Source of the DNA: an uncultured Bifidobacterium sp. | GTDB taxonomy: Bacteria > Actinomycetota > Actinomycetes > Actinomycetales > Bifidobacteriaceae | Reading direction: 5' to 3' | DNA length: 31,167 nucleotides | Assembly: GCF_949292005.1 (NCBI RefSeq) | Contig: NZ_CASEXV010000032.1 | Span: 1 to 31,167, forward strand | Part shown: positions 7,126-14,830 of the stretch, piece after piece | How positions within the stretch are numbered: position 1 is the first letter of the stretch | How the letters are laid out: each line of letters opens with the position of its first letter | Translations under genes and position numbers: made by a program | The notes under the pieces: generated by a model | Told to the model about the DNA's origin: nothing | The model's database searches: none | Seen by the model: only the letters and a program-made list of their open reading frames with translations

Positions 7126-8525
7126 CGGAATCCCTCCTCATTCTTGTACGATCCTGAGTGTCGATAGGTGATCAGGGAGAGCACGGCCAGGACGATGAAC
7201 GTCATGATGCCTATGACCGCGCCAAGGTTGTAGTTCGACTTGTCGACCGTCAGCTTGTAGAGCCAGGTGATCAGCAGGTCGGTCTTGCCGGCCGACGCGC
7301 CGACAGGTGTCGGGTCGCCGCCGGAGAGGAGGTAGATCACGTTGAAGTTGTTGACGTTCGCGGTGAACGTTGTGATCAGGTAGGGCGTCATCACGAAGAT
7401 GATGTAGGGCATGGTCACGTTCGCGAAACGCTGCCACCAGTTCGCTCCGTCCAGCTCCGCCGCCTCGTAGAGGTCGGCGGGCACGTTCTGGAGGATTCCG
7501 GTGATCTGCATGATGGTGTACGGGATACCGATCCACAGGTTGATGACGATGACGGTGACACGCGCCCATGTGGTGTCGGTCAGCCACGGCAGTCCCTGAT
7601 TGATTATCCCGGCATTGAGAAGCAGACGGTTGATGGCTCCGGTCGGTTGGAGCATGGTTCTCATCACCAGCAGTGAGACGAACTGCGGCACGGCGATTGA
7701 CATGGAGAAGCACGCCCTCCAAAAAGCCTTGCCGTGGGTCGTCTTACGATTGATGATCATAGCCATGAACATTCCCAGGAAGAAGTTGAGGAATGTCGCG
7801 AAGAACGCCCACACAAGGGTCCAGATCAGGACCGAGAGGAACAGAGGGGCGTTGACGTCTCCGCTGTTTCCGAAGACGGTACCGAAGTTTTTCAGGCCGA
7901 CCCAGCTGAACAAAACAACATGGTTCTTGTCGTAGCTGGTGAACGCCATGGAGATCATGAACGCCAAAGGCAGGATCGTGAAGAGAACGATGCCCAATGT
8001 CGGAAGGAACATGAGTGCGACGTTCGCACGGGAATCGGTGAGCGCGTGGAGGTCCTCGCGGAAGGTGGTGGGACGCTCACCATCCTGAAGCGCTGTCTGC
8101 GCCTTGTACGCGCTTTTAAGGGATGCTACGGCGGTCAGGACAAACAGCACAATGACGAACAGGGCCATGACTCCATACAGAAGTATCTGTACCGAATTGT
8201 CACCGGCCTTGTATGTCCAGAAGCCATCGGCATCCTGGACTTTTGTCTGTGCGACTGTTCCGAGCGTGTGTAGCTTACTGAGGTAGGGGGAGAGAAAGCC
8301 AAAGAAATAGGCGATGATTCCCGCTTCGAGAGCGAGCAGAATCAGGCCTTTGACAAATTGCTTCCGAACGATGTTTCCCAAGCCGAAGACTATAAGGGAA
8401 AGACGGGTGATGAGGTCTCCGTTGCGTAGGGCCGTTGCCGCCGAATATGGTGACGGTTCCAGTCCTTCGGAGGCCTTTCTGTGCTTCCGAGCCCGAGGCG
8501 AAGCCGCTGTTGTGGCGGTTGTCAT
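7122..8525 (-). CDS. Maltodextrin-type ABC transporter permease, MalF-like
   Basis: A 467-residue CUT1 permease, larger than most (about 300) because it carries an N-terminal extension of about 160 residues. The extension has two added membrane segments (FVKGLILLALEAGIIAYFF; LLYGVMALFVIVLFVL) with a soluble loop between, an arrangement like MalF of Gram-positive maltodextrin systems such as MdxF/GanP. The core has six membrane helices and the EAA loop LYEAAELDGANWWQRFANV around residue 355. It overlaps the MalG-like gene by 1-4 bases. The start ATG (MTTATTAASP) lies 129 bases after the binding-protein stop, with the hairpin at 8584-8636 in the gap. A GGAAAGGTCG sequence upstream provides a ribosome site. 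Confidence 0.88.
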   Translation of the reverse strand: MTTATTAASPRARKHRKASEGLEPSPYSAATALRNGDLITRLSLIVFGLGNIVRKQFVKGLILLALEAGIIAYFFGFLSPYLSKLHTLGTVAQTKVQDADGFWTYKAGDNSVQILLYGVMALFVIVLFVLTAVASLKSAYKAQTALQDGERPTTFREDLHALTDSRANVALMFLPTLGIVLFTILPLAFMISMAFTSYDKNHVVLFSWVGLKNFGTVFGNSGDVNAPLFLSVLIWTLVWAFFATFLNFFLGMFMAMIINRKTTHGKAFWRACFSMSIAVPQFVSLLVMRTMLQPTGAINRLLLNAGIINQGLPWLTDTTWARVTVIVINLWIGIPYTIMQITGILQNVPADLYEAAELDGANWWQRFANVTMPYIIFVMTPYLITTFTANVNNFNVIYLLSGGDPTPVGASAGKTDLLITWLYKLTVDKSNYNLGAVIGIMTFIVLAVLSLITYRHSGSYKNEEGFR

Positions 8526-8583
8526 GGCTTACGACCTTTCCGAGGGTGTGGATGTGGATGCGGATGTGTGGATTGGGGGCGGA

Positions 8584-8636
8584 AAGAAGGGCGCCGTCCC
8601 CGTGCTTTATGGGCAACAGGAATCGGCGCCCTTCTT
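8584..8636 (-). terminator. Hairpin between the binding-protein and MalF genes
   Basis: AAGAAGGGCGCCG (8584-8596) pairs perfectly with CGGCGCCCTTCTT (8624-8636) around a 27-base loop. It directly follows the binding-protein stop. Only a TT pair follows on the minus strand, so it probably works as a partial terminator or as a 3' RNA stabiliser that leaves more binding-protein than permease message. Confidence 0.7.
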
Positions 8637-8654
8637 CGGGCTTGGTGGAGTCAA

Positions 8655-9893
8655 CTACTTATTGTAGGAGGACTGCCAGGATGTGGTCTTTGCTGCGGCG
8701 TTCGATGTGGTGATCTGCTTGTTGACGATCGCCTTGCCGAAGGTGGCGCAAGGATCCCAGAAGTCCGACATTCCAGCAAGTGTGGACTGCAGAGTGGAGG
8801 TGTTCGCGATGGTGTTCATTTGCGCGACGGCGGCGGGGTTGTCGCTGACCGCGTCGGTCAGGGATGTGTCGGTCGGGACGATGGAGCGCATCGTGAAGTG
8901 TTCCTTCTGCGCGTGGGTGGATCCCAGGAAGGCGGCGAACAGCGCGGCGGCCTTGGGGTTCTTGGCGTTCGGGTTGTAGGCGGCGGCCTTGGATCCGGAG
9001 AAGGACTTCATCTGGTAGGTGTTGCCGTCCTCGGTCGTGAACTTGGGAAGCTGCGCAGCGGCGTAGTTGTCGCCCAGAGCCGTCTTCACGTCATCGGCGC
9101 TCCAGGTTCCGGAGAAGAGCACATCGGCGGTGCCGTTCTTCAGGGCAGCGAGTCCGGCGCCGTTGTCGTCATCGGCGACGAAGTTCTTGTTGTTGACGAG
9201 ACTCACGAGGAACTTGGTCACCTCGGTCGCGTTGTCTCCAAGTTTGATTCCTGCAGAGGAATCGGTGCCGTTCTTGCCGAAGATGGTCGCGTCCGCGCCG
9301 ACGTAGAAGGCGGGGAGGTACCACGCGTTGCTCAGGTTGAAGGAGACCTTGCCCTTCGTGAGCATCTTGTTCAGCGACTTGATGTCGCTGGAGGTGAACT
9401 TGGACTTGTTGTAGTACATGAACCAGGTGTTGCCGGTGTAGGGAACGCCGTACAGGTTGCCGTCGGTGCCCGTGACCGAGGTGATCATGGACTTGGTGTT
9501 CTGCTTCTTGACCTGCTTGACGGCCGCGGTGCTGAGCTGGCCGATCGCCTTGGCGTCAATAAGCGTTCCGAGCTGGTCGTTGGCGAACATGTAGACGTCC
9601 GCGGCGGCGGTAGGATCCTGCTTGACCGTGGTGGCCGCGTCACCCTCGGCGACGACGGAGTTCTTCCAGGTGATGGTGTACTCGGGGTGCGCCTTCTGGA
9701 ACGCGGTCTCCATCTTGGGAAGCCAAGAGCTGGAATTCGTCTGGTCCTCCGATGGCCCCCACACCGTAAGAGTGACCTTGGTCTTTGTGGTTGAAGTGCT
9801 GGTCGAGCTACTGGAGCTGGAGCCGCAAGCGGAAACCCCTAGCAGCAGTGCCAGGGCTGTCCCCATGCCCAGGATCTTTTTCATGTTTGTCAT
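8655..9893 (-). CDS. Maltodextrin-type ABC transporter solute-binding lipoprotein, MalE-like
   Basis: A 412-residue lipoprotein that captures sugar outside the membrane and delivers it to the MalF/MalG-like channel. It has a signal peptide (MTNMKKILGMGTALALLLG) and a lipobox LGVSAC, so Cys would be lipidated. A Ser/Thr-rich linker follows, then LTVWGPSEDQTN and a cluster-1 (COG1653/MalE-like) two-lobe fold with PYTGNTWFMYYNKSKF, typical of maltose/maltodextrin receptors. Partnership with the pullulanase and alpha-glucosidase genes supports malto-oligosaccharide as the ligand; this is inference. The ATG has an AGGAGG site six bases upstream. It is transcribed divergently from the GH13 gene from a promoter covered by an operator-like dyad. 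Confidence 0.88.
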   Translation of the reverse strand: MTNMKKILGMGTALALLLGVSACGSSSSSSTSTSTTKTKVTLTVWGPSEDQTNSSSWLPKMETAFQKAHPEYTITWKNSVVAEGDAATTVKQDPTAAADVYMFANDQLGTLIDAKAIGQLSTAAVKQVKKQNTKSMITSVTGTDGNLYGVPYTGNTWFMYYNKSKFTSSDIKSLNKMLTKGKVSFNLSNAWYLPAFYVGADATIFGKNGTDSSAGIKLGDNATEVTKFLVSLVNNKNFVADDDNGAGLAALKNGTADVLFSGTWSADDVKTALGDNYAAAQLPKFTTEDGNTYQMKSFSGSKAAAYNPNAKNPKAAALFAAFLGSTHAQKEHFTMRSIVPTDTSLTDAVSDNPAAVAQMNTIANTSTLQSTLAGMSDFWDPCATFGKAIVNKQITTSNAAAKTTSWQSSYNK

Positions 9894-9911
9894 CCTTGAC
9901 CTCCTAAACTG

Positions 9912-9934
9912 CGCTTCGCCTCAGCGGTGAAGCG
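9912..9934 (-). promoter_or_regulatory. Small hairpin in the leader close to the binding-protein ribosome site
   Basis: CGCTTCGCC (9912-9920) and GGTGAAGCG (9926-9934) pair with one mismatch or wobble across a five-base loop. The ribosome site of the binding-protein gene lies at 9901-9906. The hairpin might influence mRNA stability or translation; this is inferred from position only. Confidence 0.3.
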
Positions 9935-10043
9935 GCTGTTCTCTCTTTCGGGCGTGAGGGACGTGCGAAAACTCGACGCAATGTCGATTGTTCGCAGCCG
10001 CTCAGGAATCCGAACGGCGCCCTCATACCTCCTAACAACCTGA

Positions 10044-10078
10044 AGTATACACATGAGATGCATACGTTTGCAAAACGT
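10044..10078 (-). promoter_or_regulatory. Binding-protein promoter with overlapping LacI-type operator
   Basis: On the minus strand the -35 hexamer TTGCAA (10068-10073) and -10 TATACT (10044-10049) are 18 bases apart. ACGTTT-GCA-AAACGT (10064-10078) is a dyad with perfect 6-base arms that covers the -35 box, as expected of a repressor operator. A further half-site (ACGTTTCC) lies at 10089-10096, toward the GH13 gene. A clear GH13 promoter was not identified in the 302-base gap. Confidence 0.6.
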
Positions 10079-10195
10079 TGCCGACCAGACGTTTCCGCGA
10101 GTCTGCTAGGAATAGGGTAAACATGAGCTGCTACCCTGTGCTTTTGCCGGCGGGGTCGCACGATCCCCAGAGCCGAATCGAAAGGATGCAAGCAG

Positions 10196-11797
10196 ATGGT
10201 CGATTCCCACCGTCCCGCGTGGTTGGAAACAGCGGTGTTCTATGAGATCTATCCCCAAACCTTCTATGATTCCAACGGCGATGGAATCGGAGACATTCCA
10301 GGAATCATCGAGAGGCTCGACTATGTGAGGCGGTTGGGGTGCGATGCCCTGTGGATCAACCCTTGCTTCGACTCCCCCTTCAAGGATGCTGGTTACGACG
10401 TGCGCGACTATTGCAAGGTCGCTTCGAGATACGGGACCAACGATGATCTCGTAAGGCTTTTCGATGAGGCGCATGCGCGAGGGATGTACGTGCTGCTCGA
10501 TCTGGTGCCGGGGCACACGAGCGAGGAGCATCCGTGGTTCCGCGAAAGCCAGAAGCAGCAGCGCAATGAATACAGCGACCGTTATATATGGACGGACAAC
10601 GCCTTCGAAGGCTACTCCATGCCGTTCATTGGCGGCGAGAGCGAGAGGAATGCCACATACATCCTCAACTTCTTCAAATGCCAACCCGCGTTGAACTATG
10701 GCTTCGCTTCCCGCGATCGTGACTGGCAGTCCGCGACGGACTCGGATGCGGCGCGGGCGACTCGCCAGGCCATGGTCGACGTGATGAGGTTCTGGCTTGA
10801 GCGCGGATGCGATGGGTTCCGTGTGGATATGGCCAATTCCCTAGTGAAGAACGATGGGGACGATAAACCGGAGACGATACGTGCCTGGCAGGAGATGCTG
10901 GGCGCCGTGAAGAAGGATTATCCCGAATCCGCTTTCGTGTCCGAATGGGGGACTCCGGAGCAGGCATTGCCGGCGGGTTTCGATATGGACTTCTATCTTG
11001 ATTGGCGTTGGAACGGCGTTCCGAATGGCTATAACCTTCTTGCTCGTAACGTCGATGGTCCTCTGAACGTCGAGGATGACAAAAGCTATTTCTCCGCACA
11101 CGGCGGTGGAAGCGTCCGCCCGTTCCTTGATCAGTATCTTCCTCAATATCTCAAGACGCGCGGTGAGGGCTTCTTCTGCTTCATAACCTGCAACCACGAC
11201 ACTCCGCGGATGGCCCCACGCCTTACCGACCGTGAACGGAGAGTGGGCTATGGCATGCTTCTGACCATGCCAGGTGTCCCTTTCATCTATTACGGCGACG
11301 AGATAGGCATGAGATACCGTGACATCCCTACGGTCGAAGGCGGATACGCCCGTACCGGAAGCCGCACTCCCATGCAATGGAGCGCTGGCCGCAACGCCGG
11401 GTTCTCCGATGCGGATGCGAAGGCTCTGTACCTTCCCGTGGATCCGGCGCCGGACGCCCCGAACGTGGACGATCAGATGCGCGATTCGGGTTCGATGCTC
11501 CACTGGGTTCATGATCTGCTCGAATTGCGGTCGGAGCATGAGGCGTTGCGCGCGGGCGCGGATCTTACCGTCCTTAAGGCACCGGAGGATAGCAGCCTTT
11601 TTGTCTATCTTCGTAGTTCCCGTGATGGGGCGGAGCGTTTGGCTGTGGTGGTTAATCCCGGGTTGAACGCCCAATCGTTCGAACTTCCCGATGACGTCCA
11701 TGAGCCGGTCGAGGTCCTGCTCCACACCGGAAACGTGCGGACGGACTCCCATACCGTGCGCATAGCGGGGCAGGGGTTTGCGGTGATGCGGGTATGA
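10196..11797 (+). CDS. GH13 alpha-glucosidase-like enzyme
   Basis: A 533-residue cytoplasmic glycoside hydrolase family 13 enzyme. It begins with VFYEIYPQTFYDSNGDGIGD, the usual start of oligo-1,6-glucosidase and related exo-acting enzymes. Catalytic regions are present: region I DLVPGHTS (Asp102 to His107, with PG in place of the usual VN), GFRVDMA with nucleophile Asp211, VSEWG with acid Glu250, and CNHDTPR with Asp335. YYGDEIGM and RTPMQWS follow, then a short C-terminal beta domain. It would release glucose from malto- or isomalto-oligosaccharides; the linkage cannot be decided. The ATG has GAAAGGA ten bases upstream. It diverges from the maltodextrin importer and overlaps the next gene by four bases. 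Confidence 0.88.
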   Translation: MVDSHRPAWLETAVFYEIYPQTFYDSNGDGIGDIPGIIERLDYVRRLGCDALWINPCFDSPFKDAGYDVRDYCKVASRYGTNDDLVRLFDEAHARGMYVLLDLVPGHTSEEHPWFRESQKQQRNEYSDRYIWTDNAFEGYSMPFIGGESERNATYILNFFKCQPALNYGFASRDRDWQSATDSDAARATRQAMVDVMRFWLERGCDGFRVDMANSLVKNDGDDKPETIRAWQEMLGAVKKDYPESAFVSEWGTPEQALPAGFDMDFYLDWRWNGVPNGYNLLARNVDGPLNVEDDKSYFSAHGGGSVRPFLDQYLPQYLKTRGEGFFCFITCNHDTPRMAPRLTDRERRVGYGMLLTMPGVPFIYYGDEIGMRYRDIPTVEGGYARTGSRTPMQWSAGRNAGFSDADAKALYLPVDPAPDAPNVDDQMRDSGSMLHWVHDLLELRSEHEALRAGADLTVLKAPEDSSLFVYLRSSRDGAERLAVVVNPGLNAQSFELPDDVHEPVEVLLHTGNVRTDSHTVRIAGQGFAVMRV

Positions 11798-12561
11798 GGG
11801 CTTCGTGTCTGGACGGCCGTTACGACGCGGTCTTCTTCGACCTGTATGGCACTCTTGTCGACATCCGCACCGATGAGGAGGGGGACCGCCCGTGGAACGA
11901 CCTGAGATCGGCCATTGAGGCAGCTGGGGGATCGAGTCCCTTGGTTCCCGTCCTGCGCGGGATGTTCGGGGACCTTCTCGATGATCGGATTAGGGACCTC
12001 GGTGGAGATGATGCTCAGTCCGGTCGCTTTGTCGAACCCGACGTCCTTCCGGTGTATGAGAAGATCCTCTCCTCCTGCGGGATAAGCGGCGACGTGGGTT
12101 CATTGGCCACGGAGGTGGCTTGGAGGTTCCGGCGGGCGAGCACAAGTCTCTTGCGTTTGTACCCCGGCGCCTTGGATATGCTCCGCGAGATTCGGCGTGC
12201 GGGTCGCAGAACGGTTCTCGTCAGCAATGCCCAGTCCTGCTATACGAGACCGGAGATTCACGCTTTGGGACTGGAGGGCGCGCTTGATCGAATCCTCATC
12301 TCCAGCGAGGAGGGTGTGAGAAAGCCCGATGCTAGATTCTTCGAACGTGCGCTGTGCGATGAGGGTATTGATTCCGGCCGGGTGGTGATGGTCGGCAATG
12401 ATCAGCGGTCCGATATCGCTGGTGCTCGGGCGGCAGGAATCGCCGGAGTGTACATGCGCACGGCCATCTCTCCATCCAGCGATGGGGATGAGTGCCCGCT
12501 GGCGATGCTGTCGGTGAAAGGAGCGGACTATTCGCGGATTCTGGAGTTTGTTCTGGAATGA
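11794..12561 (+). CDS. HAD-superfamily phosphatase
   Basis: A 255-residue haloacid-dehalogenase-like hydrolase. Motif I is FFDLYGTLVD, where Asp is the nucleophile and the usual second Asp is replaced by Tyr, as in many phosphatases of this branch. Motif II is LVSNAQ, motif III has Lys in RKPDARFF, and motif IV is GNDQRSDIAGA, with the Mg-binding Asp pair. Residues between motif I and II form a helical cap. It shares an ATGA overlap with the GH13 gene, so the two are translationally coupled and its substrate is probably a sugar phosphate from alpha-glucan breakdown; this is inference. An imperfect hairpin follows the stop. Confidence 0.8.
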   Translation: MRASCLDGRYDAVFFDLYGTLVDIRTDEEGDRPWNDLRSAIEAAGGSSPLVPVLRGMFGDLLDDRIRDLGGDDAQSGRFVEPDVLPVYEKILSSCGISGDVGSLATEVAWRFRRASTSLLRLYPGALDMLREIRRAGRRTVLVSNAQSCYTRPEIHALGLEGALDRILISSEEGVRKPDARFFERALCDEGIDSGRVVMVGNDQRSDIAGARAAGIAGVYMRTAISPSSDGDECPLAMLSVKGADYSRILEFVLE

Positions 12562-12571
12562 TGGTGCTGCA

Positions 12572-12600
12572 GGTCACGCCGGATGCCGTCCGGCATGACC
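12572..12600 (+). terminator. Imperfect hairpin after the HAD phosphatase gene
   Basis: GGTCACGCCGGA (12572-12583) and TCCGGCATGACC (12589-12600) pair with one mismatch across five bases. There is no T-tract, so it may be only a pause or a partial terminator. Confidence 0.45.
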
Positions 12601-12660
12601 GTGCTTGCGGATGGTCCGGTGATGCGGGCGGCCATGTGATGTGGGTGCGAGGAGGTGCCG

Positions 12661-13401
12661 ATGGATGACCAACGGGAGGCGCGGATGCGGGGACTGTCCT
12701 CGTTTCGGCTCAAAGTGATAGGCGATGCGCTGCTCACGTTCTCCATAGCCGGAGGGACGGTCATACCGAGGATGATGGGCTCGGAGAAGGACAGCATGGC
12801 CTCGATGACCATATTGGTGGTCTGCGAGATCGTGTCTTGGGTGGCCGTGCCGATTTTCTCGTGGCTTCTGGTCTCCGGATACGAGCACACATCCAACGCG
12901 GGCATGTATGCGGCCCGGCTTCTCGCGCTCGCAGTGATCAGCGAGGTCCCCTATGACCTGTCCACGTCGGGCGCCAGCGTGGACTGGTCCTCGCAGAATC
13001 CGGTTTTCGGTCTGTTGATTGCGCTTCTGATGCTGATGGTGATGGATTGGGCCAGACGGTTCCCGGATCGTCTGCGCCGCGTGATCGTGGTCGCCGTTGC
13101 GGCGTCAGCGCTGGTGTGGGTTCTGGTCCTTCGGATCGGCGTCAGACAGAAGATGGTCAACGTCGGACTGCTGATTGTGGCCTTCGTCCTTGTCTTTCGG
13201 CTGTTGCGAACCAGGGAGAACACCATGATATTCGCCGCAGGACTGGTGGGTGCGATGGCTTTTGTGTTCCCCGCGTTGGGTGTCGCGATACTGCATTTCC
13301 GCAACGATGAGTTGGGTTATTCGCATGCTTGGACGCGATGGGCTTTTTATGCCTTCTACCCGGCCATGATGCTGGCCTGCGTGGTCATTGCGTCGATCTG
13401 A
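12661..13401 (+). CDS. TraX-family membrane protein
   Basis: A 246-residue polytopic membrane protein with about seven or eight hydrophobic segments. The segment SEVPYDLSTSG, a SSQNPVFGLLIALLML helix and the final RWAFYAFYPAMMLACVV are the conserved pattern of the TraX family. The founding member, from F plasmid, N-acetylates pilin, while chromosomal relatives in Gram-positive bacteria have no proven function. The ATG lies five bases after AGGAGG (12650-12655); a GTG two codons upstream overlaps that ribosome site and is not preferred. The last 46 bases overlap the 3' end of the convergent LacI gene. No conjugation or pilus gene is close, so its role here is unknown. Confidence 0.8.
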   Translation: MDDQREARMRGLSSFRLKVIGDALLTFSIAGGTVIPRMMGSEKDSMASMTILVVCEIVSWVAVPIFSWLLVSGYEHTSNAGMYAARLLALAVISEVPYDLSTSGASVDWSSQNPVFGLLIALLMLMVMDWARRFPDRLRRVIVVAVAASALVWVLVLRIGVRQKMVNVGLLIVAFVLVFRLLRTRENTMIFAAGLVGAMAFVFPALGVAILHFRNDELGYSHAWTRWAFYAFYPAMMLACVVIASI

Positions 13402-14432
13402 ATCCTGTCTTCCGTGGCCCGGAGGACGTCGGATCGGCGGAGAACCAGCTCGGGTTCTATCCTCTCGTGAACATGCTGCGGCATGTGTCCCTCTATGAGG
13501 GACAGCGCCTTGATGGCGGCTTTTGACCCCATGAGATGGGGCTCCTGACGCATGGTCGTGAGACCGACGGTGTCGGCGTAGGGACTGTCGTCGAATCCCA
13601 TGAGCGAGTAGTCCCGTGGGCATACATGCCCTTGGCCCGCAAGCTTGATCATCAGAGGAATCGCCATCATATCGATCTGACAGCAGATCGCATCGGGGAA
13701 GTTCCTCAATTTCAGTAGCGCGGAGAGGGCGTTGTCGGCGAAGGCCCGTCCTCGGGGAACGCTCAGCACCTCCCATTCGATGTCGCGCGTCGTCGCGGCC
13801 TCTTTGCAAGCGCGGACGAACCCCGCGGTCCTGCAGTCGATGCTGGAGTCGATGGTCGGGGCGGGATCGGAGCAGGCGTAGACCAGATGGCGTCTGCCCA
13901 GCTCTATGAGGTGACGGGTGGCCGTGTACATGCCCCGCTCGTCATCAATGCTTATCGACGCGTCGAAACTCTTCGTGGATGGGGTGTTGATGCCGACGAT
14001 TGGCACATGTATGCGGCGAAGGCGTTTGGCCTCATGGGGGTCAATTCCGAATGACGCCACGAACACGGCGTCGACGTTGCATCTGATGGGAAGCGTGGTG
14101 AAGAACTCGCCGCGGGTCTCGGCGGTGTCGATATGCTCGAAGAAATCCACGTCGTATCCGGCCTTGTGCATGACGGAATCAATGCCGGCGAACACCTCGG
14201 TGTTGAACCAACTGGTGATCTCCTCGTTCATCAGCATCGCCACCCGATATGTCCGACCCGACTTGAGCGCGGTCGCCGAACGTGAGATGTTGAAGTCAAG
14301 GGAGTCCGCCGTCGCCAGTATCTTGCGGCGCGTCTCGTTCGATACCAGCTCGGGCCTGGTGAATGCCCGGGACACGGTGGATATCGAAACCCCCGACGCC
14401 TTGGCGACATCCCGGATTCCAACTTTTCTCAT
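13356..14432 (-). CDS. LacI-family transcriptional regulator 1
   Basis: A 358-residue repressor. The N-terminal helix-turn-helix spans residues 3-25 (VGIRDVAKASGVSISTVSRAF), followed by a hinge segment FNISRSATALKSG and a periplasmic-binding-protein-like sensor domain from residue about 65 (RVAMLMNEEI). The sensor ends with MGFDDSPYADTVGLTTMRQ, typical of the family. It diverges from the second solute-binding gene, so it likely represses that sugar importer and itself. The frame is open 38 codons upstream, but ATG at 14432 with AAGGGGG in front yields the usual MRKVGIRDVA start. It is close in HTH and hinge to the second LacI protein at 16327-17340. Its 3' end overlaps the TraX gene by 46 bases. 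Confidence 0.9.
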   Translation of the reverse strand: MRKVGIRDVAKASGVSISTVSRAFTRPELVSNETRRKILATADSLDFNISRSATALKSGRTYRVAMLMNEEITSWFNTEVFAGIDSVMHKAGYDVDFFEHIDTAETRGEFFTTLPIRCNVDAVFVASFGIDPHEAKRLRRIHVPIVGINTPSTKSFDASISIDDERGMYTATRHLIELGRRHLVYACSDPAPTIDSSIDCRTAGFVRACKEAATTRDIEWEVLSVPRGRAFADNALSALLKLRNFPDAICCQIDMMAIPLMIKLAGQGHVCPRDYSLMGFDDSPYADTVGLTTMRQEPHLMGSKAAIKALSLIEGHMPQHVHERIEPELVLRRSDVLRATEDRIQIDAMTTQASIMAG

Positions 14433-14515
14433 CTGATGAGCCCCCTTGCTGCACTGTGTCGTCATCTGGCGACGGATGACGATGTCGGACTCCGCCACAG
14501 AGCATATGTTAGCGC

Positions 14516-14536
14516 ACACGTTTGTGCACACGTTGT
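14516..14536. promoter_or_regulatory. Operator-like element of the LacI regulators
   Basis: Two ACGTT(T) cores lie in tandem at 14518-14523 and 14530-14534, separated by GTGCAC. GCACA-CGTT-TGTGC (14514-14527) forms a small dyad and TGTGCACA (14523-14530) a perfect eight-base palindrome. It lies just upstream of LacI regulator 1 and could autoregulate it. Confidence 0.45.
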
Positions 14537-14716
14537 CAGAAAACATTGCGCGATTGCGGTCATGACTTCTGGTTCCTCAGTCGTTCGCTTGAGTTGGGCC
14601 GATGGATCGCAGGCTCATGCGAGATGCCGGAGAGCGTCTCTGTGGGGCTGGGTTCGGAAATCCTCCGGACTTTCGAACCTGTCTGCCGCATGTCCGATGA
14701 CCGCGGGTGCCATCGT

Positions 14717-14745
14717 TTGCACAATTTCTCTTTTAGGAGCATAAT
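14717..14745 (+). promoter_or_regulatory. Promoter of the second solute-binding gene
   Basis: TTGCAC (14717-14722) and CATAAT (14740-14745) are 17 bases apart, a good -35/-10 pair. The -35 box is part of a CGTTTGCACAA operator-like half-site (14714-14724), so binding by a LacI protein would block it. The rest of 14433-14830 holds the dyad listed at 14516-14536 and a leader with no other recognisable feature. Confidence 0.5.
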
Positions 14746-14830
14746 ATAGACGTGTCGGGTTGATGGCGTCGTGGAGACGTGCGCCATCCGTGTAACTGTG
14801 GATCCGACTTATGTGGAAGAGAAAGGTTCA

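Noticed and set aside
8481..9794. A 437-codon open frame on the plus strand opposite the maltodextrin receptor gene
   Set aside because: Very Gly/Val/Arg-rich mirror of the receptor gene, no ribosome site and no domain; rejected as antisense artefact.
10841..11752. A 303-codon open frame on the minus strand opposite the GH13 gene
   Set aside because: Antisense to an intact enzyme gene, with no conserved motif.
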